Assembly: GCA_024399035.1 (NCBI GenBank)
Contig: JAKSID010000020.1
Span: forward strand, 1-49,226
Direction: 5' to 3'
Source: Fibrobacter sp.
GTDB lineage: Bacteria; Fibrobacterota; Fibrobacteria; Fibrobacterales; Fibrobacteraceae
DNA: 49,226 nt
Part shown: positions 23,943 through 30,832 of the stretch, one piece after another
Numbering within the stretch: the stretch's first letter is position 1
How the letters are laid out: every line of letters begins with the position of its first letter
The notes under the pieces: generated by a model
Databases searched by the model: none
What the model was told of the DNA's origin: nothing
What the model saw: the letters and a program-made list of their open reading frames with translations, nothing else
Program-made: the position numbers and the translations under genes

Positions 23943-25205
23943 TCAGAACTCTATGATTTTATCATTCTGCAGTAACTGATCCCACGTCTGGCGTTCGCGG
24001 ACAACCTTCATTTCACCGTTAGTGTACATCACTTCGGCTGCGTAACGACGGCTGTTGTAGTTGCTGGACATTGCAGCACCGTAAGCGCCTGCGTCGTGGA
24101 GAACCAACAGGTCACCCACCTTAGCCTTCGGGAGCTTACGGGTCACGACGAAGCCACCTTCTTCCTGGGTGAACACGTCACCGGATTCGCAGAGCGGGCC
24201 GCCAACGACGGCGTCGACAGTTTCGTTCAGTTCGCGGCCATCGCGGGCGATGACAGAGATCTGATGGTAGGAACCGTAGAAGCTGGGGCGAACCAGGTCG
24301 GTAAAGCCAGCGTCAACGATGTAGAACAGATTGTCGCCCTGCTTCTTGACAGCGCGGATTTCAGCCATGAGGTAGCCGCTTTCTGCAACCAGGTAGCGAC
24401 CCGGTTCCACTTCCAGATGAACGTCGTGACCGATGCTCTGCTGGATCTTCTTGCGGGCACCATCCCAAATGCCATAGTAGGCAGCCATGTCGATATGCGG
24501 GCCCTTGTTCTCTTCGTGGTATTCGATAGGAAGACCACCGCCGGCGCTGATGGTGCGGAGGTGAGAACCGAGACGACGGCTAGCGTCGCACATAGCTTCA
24601 GCAACAGAAGCCAAATGTTCAAAGTCAGAACCGGAACCGATGTGCATGTGCAGACCAGTAATCCACATGCCATTTGCCTGAGCAAGCTTCACGCAGTCCT
24701 TGATCTGTTCGTGCCAGATACCGTGCTTGGAAAGATCGCCACCGGTGTTGGTCTTGCGGGAATGACCATGACCGAAACCCGGGTTCACGCGGATGGTCAG
24801 TTCGGACTTCACGCCTGCATCGGCAAGCTGCTGGATCATGTCCGGAGAACCAACGTTCACAGCGATGTTGTGTTCCTTCACCAGTTCCAGAGCATCCTTG
24901 TCGAAGATGTCGGCGGTGTAAACGATTTCAGGAACCTTGCCCTTTTCGCAGCCACCCTTGTAGCCGGCCTTGAGAGCGCGGACAATTTCACCAGCGCTCA
25001 CAGCGTCCACCACGCAACCCTGCTTGCGGACCAAGGAGATCACGCTCAGGTTCGGGCAAGCCTTCTGGGCAAAACGCACGTTATCAAAAACCTTCACTTC
25101 CTTGCAACGCTGTTCGATAGTTGCGCGGTCGTAAATCCAAAGCGGGGTGCCGAACTCAGCGGCAGCCTTCACAAACTGTTCTTCGGGGATGTTAGTATTC
25201 TTCAT
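23943..25205 (-). CDS. lysA: Diaminopimelate decarboxylase
   Basis: This PLP enzyme (alanine-racemase-type barrel) converts meso-diaminopimelate to lysine in the last step of the pathway. The chosen ATG at 25205 gives MKNTNIPEEQFVKAAAEFGT; longer in-frame starts lack support. Visible motifs: AQKACPNLSVISLVRKQGCV with the PLP-lysine near residue 48, HMHIGSGSDFEHLA, SAGGGLPIEYHEENKG, EVEPGRYLVAESGYLM, and GGPLCESGDVF with the catalytic Cys. Length 420 aa is typical. A PLP decarboxylase of the related ornithine/arginine group cannot be fully excluded, but CESGDVF and HIGS support LysA. It is a single-gene unit. Confidence 0.9.
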   Translation of the reverse strand: MKNTNIPEEQFVKAAAEFGTPLWIYDRATIEQRCKEVKVFDNVRFAQKACPNLSVISLVRKQGCVVDAVSAGEIVRALKAGYKGGCEKGKVPEIVYTADIFDKDALELVKEHNIAVNVGSPDMIQQLADAGVKSELTIRVNPGFGHGHSRKTNTGGDLSKHGIWHEQIKDCVKLAQANGMWITGLHMHIGSGSDFEHLASVAEAMCDASRRLGSHLRTISAGGGLPIEYHEENKGPHIDMAAYYGIWDGARKKIQQSIGHDVHLEVEPGRYLVAESGYLMAEIRAVKKQGDNLFYIVDAGFTDLVRPSFYGSYHQISVIARDGRELNETVDAVVGGPLCESGDVFTQEEGGFVVTRKLPKAKVGDLLVLHDAGAYGAAMSSNYNSRRYAAEVMYTNGEMKVVRERQTWDQLLQNDKIIEF

Positions 25206-25280
25206 TTTTATTCCCTTTTGGGGCGAAACTTCAAAAAGTTGCCCCGTTAAATTACGGGGAAAATTTAGTAAAACTTCGCC

Positions 25281-25318
25281 CAGTGTCATCCTGAGCGAAA
25301 CGAAGGATCTAGTAGAAG
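25281..25318 (+). repeat. TGTCATCCTGAGCGAAACGAAGGATC repeat
   Basis: GTGTCATCCTGAGCGAAACG followed by AAGGATCTAGTAG is a dyad repeat of a type spread through many bacterial genomes. It lies upstream of lysA. Confidence 0.75.
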
Positions 25319-25500
25319 AAATTCTATTTCTTGGCTGTTGCCGGCATGGGCCGGCCGGGCCCTTGCGCTATAAACGCCCCTGGCGTTTTTCGTTCAACCG
25401 GGTTTACGAAACGTCACCCCGCCAAGGCGGAGACCTTACAAAAAACGTAAACCCGTTCGAATGGCTGCGCCACTTCGGTCCCTAACAGAAAAGCAAACAT
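25319..25500. repeat. Gene-free stretch with inverted repeat CGGGTTTACG / CGTAAACCCG
   Basis: There is no protein-coding gene that I can support here. Perfect 10-bp arms lie at 25399-25408 and 25446-25455, around an inner GCCAAGGCGG-type dyad. A GC-rich palindromic run (GGCCGGCCGGGCCC) sits just upstream. This looks like a degraded interspersed element. Confidence 0.5.
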
Positions 25501-25505
25501 CAAAC

Positions 25506-25964
25506 CTAATCTTTCTTTTCCGACTTCAGTAAAATATCTCGATAGTAGGTCAGCGAGGACATCTTGTACTTTGGCTGAAGGGGCTCCTTATCCAACCCCT
25601 CTATAAAGTCATCAATGTATGTATGAAACTTTTCCACAATAAACCTAAACCGTTTCAACAATTCTTTTCGTTCAGCAGGAATCAAATGCGCAGGAGCACC
25701 AATTTCATCATCATTCATAACCAACACACTTTTGCTGAAATCCAATCCCGATGATTTTCTTTGAGACTCAGTCCCCTGAAATTTGTATGCATGCGAATGC
25801 TGAATATTTGAGCGAAACGGAATTGCAAATTTCAATCCACGATATTCAACAAGAAGAACTAGATACGGCCTGTTTTGTTTAGAAAGAATCTCCGTATTGC
25901 GTTCATTACGTTCATAAAATTGTTGCGAGAGCAACGCCATCACCGGCTTAATTTTTTCTTTCAT
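25506..25964 (-). CDS. Type III toxin-antitoxin endoribonuclease toxin (ToxN/TenpN/CptN-like)
   Basis: The 152-aa protein has the profile of type III toxins: QFYERNERNTEIL near residues 15-27, RPYLVLLVEYRGLKFAIPFR at 32-51, SNIQHSHAYKF, GLDFSKSVLVM near 73-83, and a helical C-terminus (KRFRFIVEKFHTYIDDFIEG). FAIPFRS..H and GLDFSK are characteristic of the TenpN/ToxN superfamily. These toxins are ribonucleases held inactive by a repeat RNA antitoxin. The ATG at 25964 has AGGTGG 7 bases upstream. Directly upstream are a terminator (25991-26027) and two tandem ~50-nt repeats (26036-26130) under a sigma-70-like promoter, the exact layout of type III modules, so identification rests on both protein and architecture. 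Subfamily choice is less certain. Confidence 0.83.
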   Translation of the reverse strand: MKEKIKPVMALLSQQFYERNERNTEILSKQNRPYLVLLVEYRGLKFAIPFRSNIQHSHAYKFQGTESQRKSSGLDFSKSVLVMNDDEIGAPAHLIPAERKELLKRFRFIVEKFHTYIDDFIEGLDKEPLQPKYKMSSLTYYRDILLKSEKKD

Positions 25965-25990
25965 CTAACCACCTGAATTTTTAGAAAAAC

Positions 25991-26027
25991 AAAAAACCGT
26001 TCCTTATACTTGATATAAGAAACGGTT
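25991..26027 (-). terminator. Attenuating terminator between antitoxin RNA and toxin gene
   Basis: On the minus strand AACCGTTTCTTATA, TCAAG loop, TATAAGGAACGGTT, then TTTT. In type III systems such a terminator lets most transcripts stop after the antitoxin repeats while a minority read through into the toxin. Confidence 0.88.
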
Positions 26028-26035
26028 CATCTAAT

Positions 26036-26130
26036 GAGCTTTCTTTTTTTCTCAGGTGGTCGCTCTACCACCCTGTCATCATTTTGAGCTTTCTTTTTTA
26101 TCTCAGGTGGCGGCTCTGTCACCCTGTCTG
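26036..26130 (-). ncRNA. Type III antitoxin RNA: two tandem ~50-nt repeats
   Basis: On the plus strand, GAGCTTTCTTTTTT starts at 26036 and again at 26086. Each unit then has CTCAGGTGG, a variable middle, and CACCCTGTC. The repeat spacing is 50 bases; units differ at a few positions and one indel. On the transcribed (minus) strand each unit reads GACAGGGTG...CCACCTGAG then an A-rich linker, and GTGG/CCAC arms can pair. Type III toxins usually cut within A-rich linkers to release monomer RNAs. Only two copies are present, within the range for cptIN/tenpIN-type modules. Confidence 0.8.
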
Positions 26131-26136
26131 AAACCA

Positions 26137-26165
26137 AATATAAAAAACGAATTCTAAAAAAGCAA
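26137..26165 (-). promoter_or_regulatory. Sigma-70-like promoter of the antitoxin RNA
   Basis: On the minus strand TTGCTT (26165-26160) and TATATT (26142-26137) are exactly 17 bases apart. The predicted start near 26130 falls at the first base of repeat unit 1 (CAGACAGGG). The promoter lies between the stop of the neighbouring FISUMP gene (26171) and the repeats. Confidence 0.75.
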
Positions 26166-26170
26166 GGGAG

Positions 26171-26809
26171 CTAGTCCTTCACGCAACGAACGGAGAAACC
26201 GACGTCCTTACTACCATCAGCTATGAAGACGCCTTCATAGTAATGATTCAAATTCAGGATGTGCGCATGATCCTTATACTTCTCATGCTCTGTCGAAGAC
26301 CAAAAACTGGCGCCCCTTCCTTCATAATCATATTCGCCACGTCCATTGCCAGAATCATCACAACCACTGCAATACATGCCCGCAGGCAACGCCGCAAAAC
26401 CAAAAGCATCAGAACCATTGCCACTTTCGCCTTCATCAAAACTCGACCAGCCTCGGCGCGATTTCAGCTTCTTCCCGCCTCCAATTAACCCACCAATCAC
26501 TTCTCGAAGTTCTTCAAATTCCTCCTTGCTAGGCAGATGCCAGCCATCTGGGCAAGCGGTCAGCGCATCATTCCATGTATACAGACGGCCATACTTTTCA
26601 CAATTCTCAGGCTTATTCTCGTAACACTTGCTATCGCCAGTCTGGTAATTCAGATTTTCCGCCATCCAGACCTGATCACCAATCTTTACGGTCTTGTAGG
26701 TTTTGCCATCGCGGGAATCCTTAAGCACGCCAGTCCCATCCGCAGCAAAAGCAAGCCCCGCAGCAAGCAGCACCGCCAATGAAACGAATTTCGCAAAAAC
26801 GTTCTTCAT
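26171..26809 (-). CDS. Secreted FISUMP domain protein, 212 aa
   Basis: The ATG at 26809 (AAGGAATTTT upstream) gives MKNVFAKFVSLAVLLAAGLA with a signal peptide. The rest is one FISUMP domain: VLKDSRDGKTYKTVKIGDQV, WMAENLNYQTG, CEKYGRLYTWNDALTACPDG, WHLPSKEEFEELREVIGG, GSDAFGFAALPAGMY, and the end DVGFSVRCVKD. FISUMP proteins are the largest paralogous family of Fibrobacter, and many are secreted or surface-attached with unknown role. It lies 11 bases after the stop of the two-domain FISUMP gene on the same strand, so the two are probably one operon. The near identity of signal peptide and first 40 residues points to recent duplication. Confidence 0.9.
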   Translation of the reverse strand: MKNVFAKFVSLAVLLAAGLAFAADGTGVLKDSRDGKTYKTVKIGDQVWMAENLNYQTGDSKCYENKPENCEKYGRLYTWNDALTACPDGWHLPSKEEFEELREVIGGLIGGGKKLKSRRGWSSFDEGESGNGSDAFGFAALPAGMYCSGCDDSGNGRGEYDYEGRGASFWSSTEHEKYKDHAHILNLNHYYEGVFIADGSKDVGFSVRCVKD

Positions 26810-26820
26810 AAAATTCCTTA

Positions 26821-28257
26821 TCATTCTACAAATTTCTGTTTGATATATTCAAAAAGAGATGGTGTCGATTCATTCTTCACACAGCGAACTGAGTACGCGT
26901 TCTTCGAGCTTCCACAAGCAACCACGGAGCCGTCGTATTCCCCATCCACATCCAGACGGCAAGCGGCTCCCAAGTACAAATTAGACGCCCAAAAGCCTGT
27001 TGCCGCTCCATTTTCAAAGTAACCGTCAATAATACGTCCATACTTAAAATTTGATGCATCAGTGCGCACTCCTGCAGGCAACGCGTTGAAGCCGATAGCG
27101 TCTGTACCATTCATTTCCCAACCCTGCCGGGACTTTAAAGCAAGTCCACCTTCGTTTTTTTTGTTTTTAGGATACGCATCATCATCATCTTGAAAGCCAC
27201 CGGCCTGTACAGCCAAAGTTTGCAATCTGAGAAATTCATCTGAGTTAGGTAAATGCCAACCCCTAGGACATGCGGACAACGCATCACGCCAAACATATAG
27301 GCGGCCATACTTTTCGCAATTTTCAGATTTGCTTGTATAGCACATGCTTTTCCAAGTTTTAAAGTTCAGATTTTCCCCCATCCAGGTCATGCCACCGACT
27401 TTAAAGATCTTGTACTTTTTGCCATCTCGATAGTCTGTTAAAGTACCCGTTTTTTCTAGGGTTTGTGCCTTTGTTACGCTAAGGCGAGCTGATTCTGACT
27501 TTTTCTTCTTATTAGAGTTCTTTACACAACGGACGGAAAAACCATAAAGTTTGCTATTGTGATATACTTGAGTATAATCATTATGGTAGTACAAATCCAA
27601 GCGGTATGCACCGTACTCACTATCCTCAGTAGATGACCAGAAATACGCTTTCTCTCCCCCATGCTTAAATTTTTCGTCACCGCTGAAATATTCACCACCA
27701 GGCATCGCCCTGAAACCAAAAGCATCGGATCCCAAAACAGGTTTGCTTCCACCATCTTCCCAGAATTCAATAAATCGCCAGCTATGGCTAGACTTCAAGG
27801 CCTTGCCGGCACGAGCCCATACACCTTCGTATTTTGATTCTTTACGGCCACCAACTTTCTTCACTAATGTCTCAAATTCCATTTTACTAGGCAAATGCCA
27901 TCCTTCCGGACAAACGCCTCGTATAGTCTCTTCGGACTGGTATCCATAGCCAAAACCACAGCCTTCACATGATGAAGAAAACTTTGCGGCGGAATCCACG
28001 GCTGCAGCCCAGTTGTAAAGACGTCCATATATTTTGCAATTTTCTGGATCATTATTGTAACACACACTTTTAGCGGAGCCCTGATTATAATCATAGTTCA
28101 GATTTTCCGCCATCCATTCCTGATTGCCGATCTTTACTGTCTTATAGATCTTGCCATCACGGCTGTCCCTAAGTACGCCGGTCTCACCCGCAGCAAAGGC
28201 AAACCCCGCTGCAAGCAGCACCGCCAAGGAAATAAATTTCGCAAAAACGTTCTTCAT
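26821..28257 (-). CDS. Secreted protein with two FISUMP domains, 478 aa
   Basis: The ATG at 28257 (GGGAG upstream) starts MKNVFAKFISLAVLLAAGFA, a signal peptide. Domain 1 spans about 25-235 (VLRDSRDGKIYKTVKIGNQE, NLNYDYNQGSAKSVCY, GWHLPSKMEFETLVKK, GSDAFGFRAMPGG, YGFSVRCVKN). A Lys/Ser linker follows (SNKKKKSESARLSV). Domain 2 spans about 260-455 (LTDYRDGKKYKIFKVGGMTW, CEKYGRLYVWRDALSACPRG, WHLPNSDEFLRL, AYSVRCVKN). The C-terminus (TPSLFEYIKQKFVE) is an extra tail. The two domains are diverged, whereas domain 1 is closest to the single-domain neighbour, suggesting duplication and fusion. Function unknown; predicted extracellular or outer-surface. Confidence 0.9.
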   Translation of the reverse strand: MKNVFAKFISLAVLLAAGFAFAAGETGVLRDSRDGKIYKTVKIGNQEWMAENLNYDYNQGSAKSVCYNNDPENCKIYGRLYNWAAAVDSAAKFSSSCEGCGFGYGYQSEETIRGVCPEGWHLPSKMEFETLVKKVGGRKESKYEGVWARAGKALKSSHSWRFIEFWEDGGSKPVLGSDAFGFRAMPGGEYFSGDEKFKHGGEKAYFWSSTEDSEYGAYRLDLYYHNDYTQVYHNSKLYGFSVRCVKNSNKKKKSESARLSVTKAQTLEKTGTLTDYRDGKKYKIFKVGGMTWMGENLNFKTWKSMCYTSKSENCEKYGRLYVWRDALSACPRGWHLPNSDEFLRLQTLAVQAGGFQDDDDAYPKNKKNEGGLALKSRQGWEMNGTDAIGFNALPAGVRTDASNFKYGRIIDGYFENGAATGFWASNLYLGAACRLDVDGEYDGSVVACGSSKNAYSVRCVKNESTPSLFEYIKQKFVE

Positions 28258-28276
28258 AAAATTAGCTCCCAGTATA

Positions 28277-28366
28277 TTAGGAGAATGCTGCTTGCAAAAC
28301 TTTTCTGGCAACTGCCTGATATGGCATTCCAAGTTCTGCAGCCTTCTTCAATTCATCCTTCGTCAT
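28277..28366 (-). CDS. Tiny ORF, 29 aa, possible remnant
   Basis: ATG 28366 is preceded by GGAGGTGAAA, an excellent ribosome site. It encodes MTKDELKKAAELGMPYQAVA then RKVLQAAFS, a single amphipathic helix. It overlaps the 34-aa frame ending at 28353. It might be a truncated helix-turn-helix gene. Not recognised. Confidence 0.35.
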   Translation of the reverse strand: MTKDELKKAAELGMPYQAVARKVLQAAFS

Positions 28367-28457
28367 TTTCACCTCCATGCGACCTTCTGACTGTAACGAT
28401 TGTGTACATGTCTGCTTCAACAATTATTGTCCAAAGAACTCCATCCACACAATTCAT
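28353..28457 (-). CDS. Tiny ORF, 34 aa, possible remnant
   Basis: ATG 28457 encodes MNCVDGVLWTIIVEADMYTI then VTVRRSHGGENDEG, with TTTTAGGT just upstream. Its end overlaps the start of the 29-aa frame, as in coupled toxin-antitoxin genes, but both are too short to assign. The remaining sequence between 28458 and 28557 has no gene that I can see. Confidence 0.3.
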   Translation of the reverse strand: MNCVDGVLWTIIVEADMYTIVTVRRSHGGENDEG

Positions 28458-28557
28458 ACCTAAAATATTATTGTATTGCTTATTTGCCAATATATCAAAC
28501 AGTTAGATCCACCCAAATTCGCCAATTCGGCAATTACGATTGCCGAATTTGATTCTT

Positions 28558-29640
28558 TCATCCATTTAACTGATCTTCCAGTTCCTTGATAGAGGGCAGG
28601 CAACTCCTGAAATCCTTCGGGTAAATCTTAGACAATTCAAATTCCGAAATAGCAATGGGATTGACCGTTCCCTCCAAAGAATATTGTGCGAGAATTTCAT
28701 CCTTGTCCTTGCATACCAAAATACCAAGCGTGGGCCTGTCTTCCGAAGTTTTCAACAGGTGATTCACTGCCACCACATAGGTGCTAAGCTGCCCAATATA
28801 CGCAGGTTCAAACTTTCCTGTTTTCACTTCTACGACTACATAGCAATGCAGCTTGGTGTTGTAAAAAAGCATATCCAGAAATTGTTCCGTTTCGCCGACC
28901 TGCAAACGATATTCTCGCCCCATGTAGGCAAAACCGCGACCAAGCTCCATCAAGAACATTTCAATATTCTTGAGCAACGCATCTTTCAGTTCCCGCTCCT
29001 CAAAATCACTACGGACCTCCACAAAATCAAAGCAATACGGGTCCCGAGTCAATTCACGGGCCAAGTCCCCCTGCTCCTTGGGCAAAGTCGTGGTGAAATT
29101 AGTGACAGCGCGACCTTCGCGCTCATACAAGTCTGTATCAAGAAACGTGAGCAACATGGAACGGGACCAGTTGTTTTCAATGGTCTTTTTTACGAAGAAA
29201 ACAGCCTTTTTAGGGGAATTTTTACAGGAATCAATAATAAAGCGATGATGTCCCCAAGGGATTTTCTTCAAATCGTCCACAAGTTGTGGACGAATTCGAC
29301 CGTTCAAATCGTCAGCAAGTTGTTGACGATATTGTCCATCTACAAAATCCTTGTACAAATCGTAGAAATACACAGCGTATTTCAAAGTCGTTGGCGAAAA
29401 TCCCTTTGCATTTGGAATTTCACGACGTAAATCATCACTGAGTTTCTTATAAAACCCACTGCCATAAGTATTCTGGAAATCCTTCTGTCGAATGTCGCGC
29501 CCCAAGCCGTAGTAAAAATCAATCAGTTCTCCGTTAACGGCAATGGATGCCTTGATTTGCGACTGAGCATAACGCTTCTTGAGTTCGCAAACCCAGGAGG
29601 AATAACCTTGAGTCAAATTATTGGGATTTTTTCTGGGCAT
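28558..29640 (-). CDS. YhcG-type PDDEXK nuclease domain protein (DUF1016)
   Basis: I chose ATG 29640 (AAAGGAGATGCT upstream); 360 aa. Residues about 10-170 are the DUF1016 N-terminal domain (SSWVCELKKRYAQSQIKASI, LIDFYYGLGRDI, KLSDDLRREIPNAKGFS, FIIDSCK). Residues about 195-350 are the PDDEXK nuclease part, with FLDMLFYNTKLHCYVVVEVK giving Asp-256 and E271-V-K273 as likely catalytic residues. Proteins of this family occur beside restriction and mobile genes, and the fold implies Mg-dependent DNA cleavage, but the in vivo role is unsettled. An internal imperfect repeat is seen near 104-127 (QQLADDLNGRIRPQLVDDLK). It is close to the type III toxin-antitoxin locus; both may mark an accessory island. 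Confidence 0.9.
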   Translation of the reverse strand: MPRKNPNNLTQGYSSWVCELKKRYAQSQIKASIAVNGELIDFYYGLGRDIRQKDFQNTYGSGFYKKLSDDLRREIPNAKGFSPTTLKYAVYFYDLYKDFVDGQYRQQLADDLNGRIRPQLVDDLKKIPWGHHRFIIDSCKNSPKKAVFFVKKTIENNWSRSMLLTFLDTDLYEREGRAVTNFTTTLPKEQGDLARELTRDPYCFDFVEVRSDFEERELKDALLKNIEMFLMELGRGFAYMGREYRLQVGETEQFLDMLFYNTKLHCYVVVEVKTGKFEPAYIGQLSTYVVAVNHLLKTSEDRPTLGILVCKDKDEILAQYSLEGTVNPIAISEFELSKIYPKDFRSCLPSIKELEDQLNG

Positions 29641-29661
29641 AGCATCTCCTTTAATTTTCTG

Positions 29662-29696
29662 CAAAACAAAAACACCTGATTTTTTCATCAGGTGTT
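29662..29696 (-). terminator. Rho-independent terminator
   Basis: On the minus strand AACACCTGAT, 6-base loop, ATCAGGTGTT followed by TTTGTTTTG. It lies downstream of the FISUMP gene at 29793 and just upstream of the DUF1016 start. Confidence 0.8.
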
Positions 29697-29792
29697 CAGG
29701 AGACTTTTCGTAACGCTCGGGATGAACAATAGCTTTTATATGAAAATTGGCAAGGGTTACTTTGTTAAAGGTTTGTAATTTCTTGAAACGGT

Positions 29793-30524
29793 TTAGTCCT
29801 TCACACAGCGGACAGAGTGACTGGTAGAGTTTTCAATGGGAACTCCCTCCAGGGCGGCTCTCTTTCTGCCGCTAATCAAATTCAGGGTGTACGCGTGGGT
29901 AGAAGTATATTTTTCCTTCGTAGAAGACCAAAAATCAGTAATTACACCTTCCATATCGAAGTGTTCGGAAGGTGACAGACCGAAGGGTCTTTTAGCAAAC
30001 ACGTAGTAACCAGCAGGCAGAGCAGCAAACCCAAGAGCATCCGTTCCATCACCCCAGCCAGTCTTGGACTTCAACGCCACACCAATATCGGCCCAAAGCC
30101 ACTCAATTTTTTCATCTTGGTGACCACCGGCAACTTTTAACAGTTCTTCGAACTCTTCCTTGCTAGGCAAATGCCAGCCTTCAGAACACACACCACGCAC
30201 TTTTCCAACAGCATCACATCCATAATCATTACCGCAGTTGACTCCATCCTTGCTGTAGATGGCAGCGCTATCCATAGCGGCAGACCATGTATACAGGCGG
30301 CCATATTTTTCGCAATTCTTTGATTTATTTTTATAGCAAAAACTTTTTGCAGAACCATGATTGTAATCAAAGTTCAAATTCTCGGCCATCCATTCCTGAT
30401 TGCCGATCTTTACAGTCTTATAAGTTTTACCGTCACGTTTGTCTTTCAAAGTACCTGCAAAGCAGGCAGGCACCATCAACAGCGCTAACAGAACAACGCC
30501 CTTCTTTCCCCAAAAATTCATCAT
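29793..30524 (-). CDS. Secreted FISUMP domain protein, 243 aa
   Basis: The ATG at 30524 gives MMNFWGKKGVVLLALLMVPA CFAG, a signal peptide. The domain reads LKDKRDGKTYKTVKIGNQEW, NLNFDYNHGSAKSFCYKNKS, CEKYGRLYTWSAAMDSAAIY, GWHLPSKEEFEELLKVAGG, GTDALGFAALPAGYY, FWSSTKEKYTSTHAYTL and ends SHSVRCVKD. AAGGAATTTTG precedes the start. It lies upstream of the DUF1016 gene, separated by a terminator. It is the third FISUMP gene in a 4.4-kb stretch, so the family seems to be expanding locally by duplication. The protein is predicted to be secreted; its function is unknown. Confidence 0.9.
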   Translation of the reverse strand: MMNFWGKKGVVLLALLMVPACFAGTLKDKRDGKTYKTVKIGNQEWMAENLNFDYNHGSAKSFCYKNKSKNCEKYGRLYTWSAAMDSAAIYSKDGVNCGNDYGCDAVGKVRGVCSEGWHLPSKEEFEELLKVAGGHQDEKIEWLWADIGVALKSKTGWGDGTDALGFAALPAGYYVFAKRPFGLSPSEHFDMEGVITDFWSSTKEKYTSTHAYTLNLISGRKRAALEGVPIENSTSHSVRCVKD

Positions 30525-30566
30525 ACAAAATTCCTTATTTTGTACAAAATATAATACAAACAACGT

Positions 30567-30655
30567 TTACTTAAAGTTCGCAGTAATTGTCAAGCCATCC
30601 ACAGGATCAATGGTACGAGTAGCTTCCATGACGCCGTCGCCGGAAACACGTTTGC
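30567..30655 (-). pseudogene. 3' remnant of an unidentified gene
   Basis: The minus-strand frame reads SKRVSGDGVMEATRTIDPVD then GLTITANFK and a stop, after an upstream in-frame stop. It looks like a real C-terminus without its gene. The remaining 30525-30832 stretch otherwise holds only the GH11 promoter region. Not recognised. Confidence 0.35.
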
Positions 30656-30740
30656 TTTAAAAACTAAACCATAGAAAATTTAATTCATTACATTTCCAAA
30701 GTGCCGAAATTCATTCAGAAACGCCATTTTTAGTTCAAAA

Positions 30741-30770
30741 TTACAACATTTTACAACTCTTTTGTATTTT
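30741..30770 (+). promoter_or_regulatory. Possible promoter of the GH11 gene
   Basis: TTACAA (30741-30746) and TATTTT (30765-30770) are 18 bases apart, upstream of a strong ribosome site AAAGGAG and ATG 30833. The match to consensus is moderate. Confidence 0.3.
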
Positions 30771-30832
30771 CGCATGGTCCAAAGTACTCCAACCGAGAAT
30801 AAATTAAGGCTGAAAAATAAAGGAGATAACAA

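Noticed and set aside
26036..26130. Two 50-base repeats as a minimal CRISPR array
   Set aside because: The units are contiguous without unique spacers, no cas gene is near, and the promoter-repeat-terminator-toxin order fits a type III toxin-antitoxin module.
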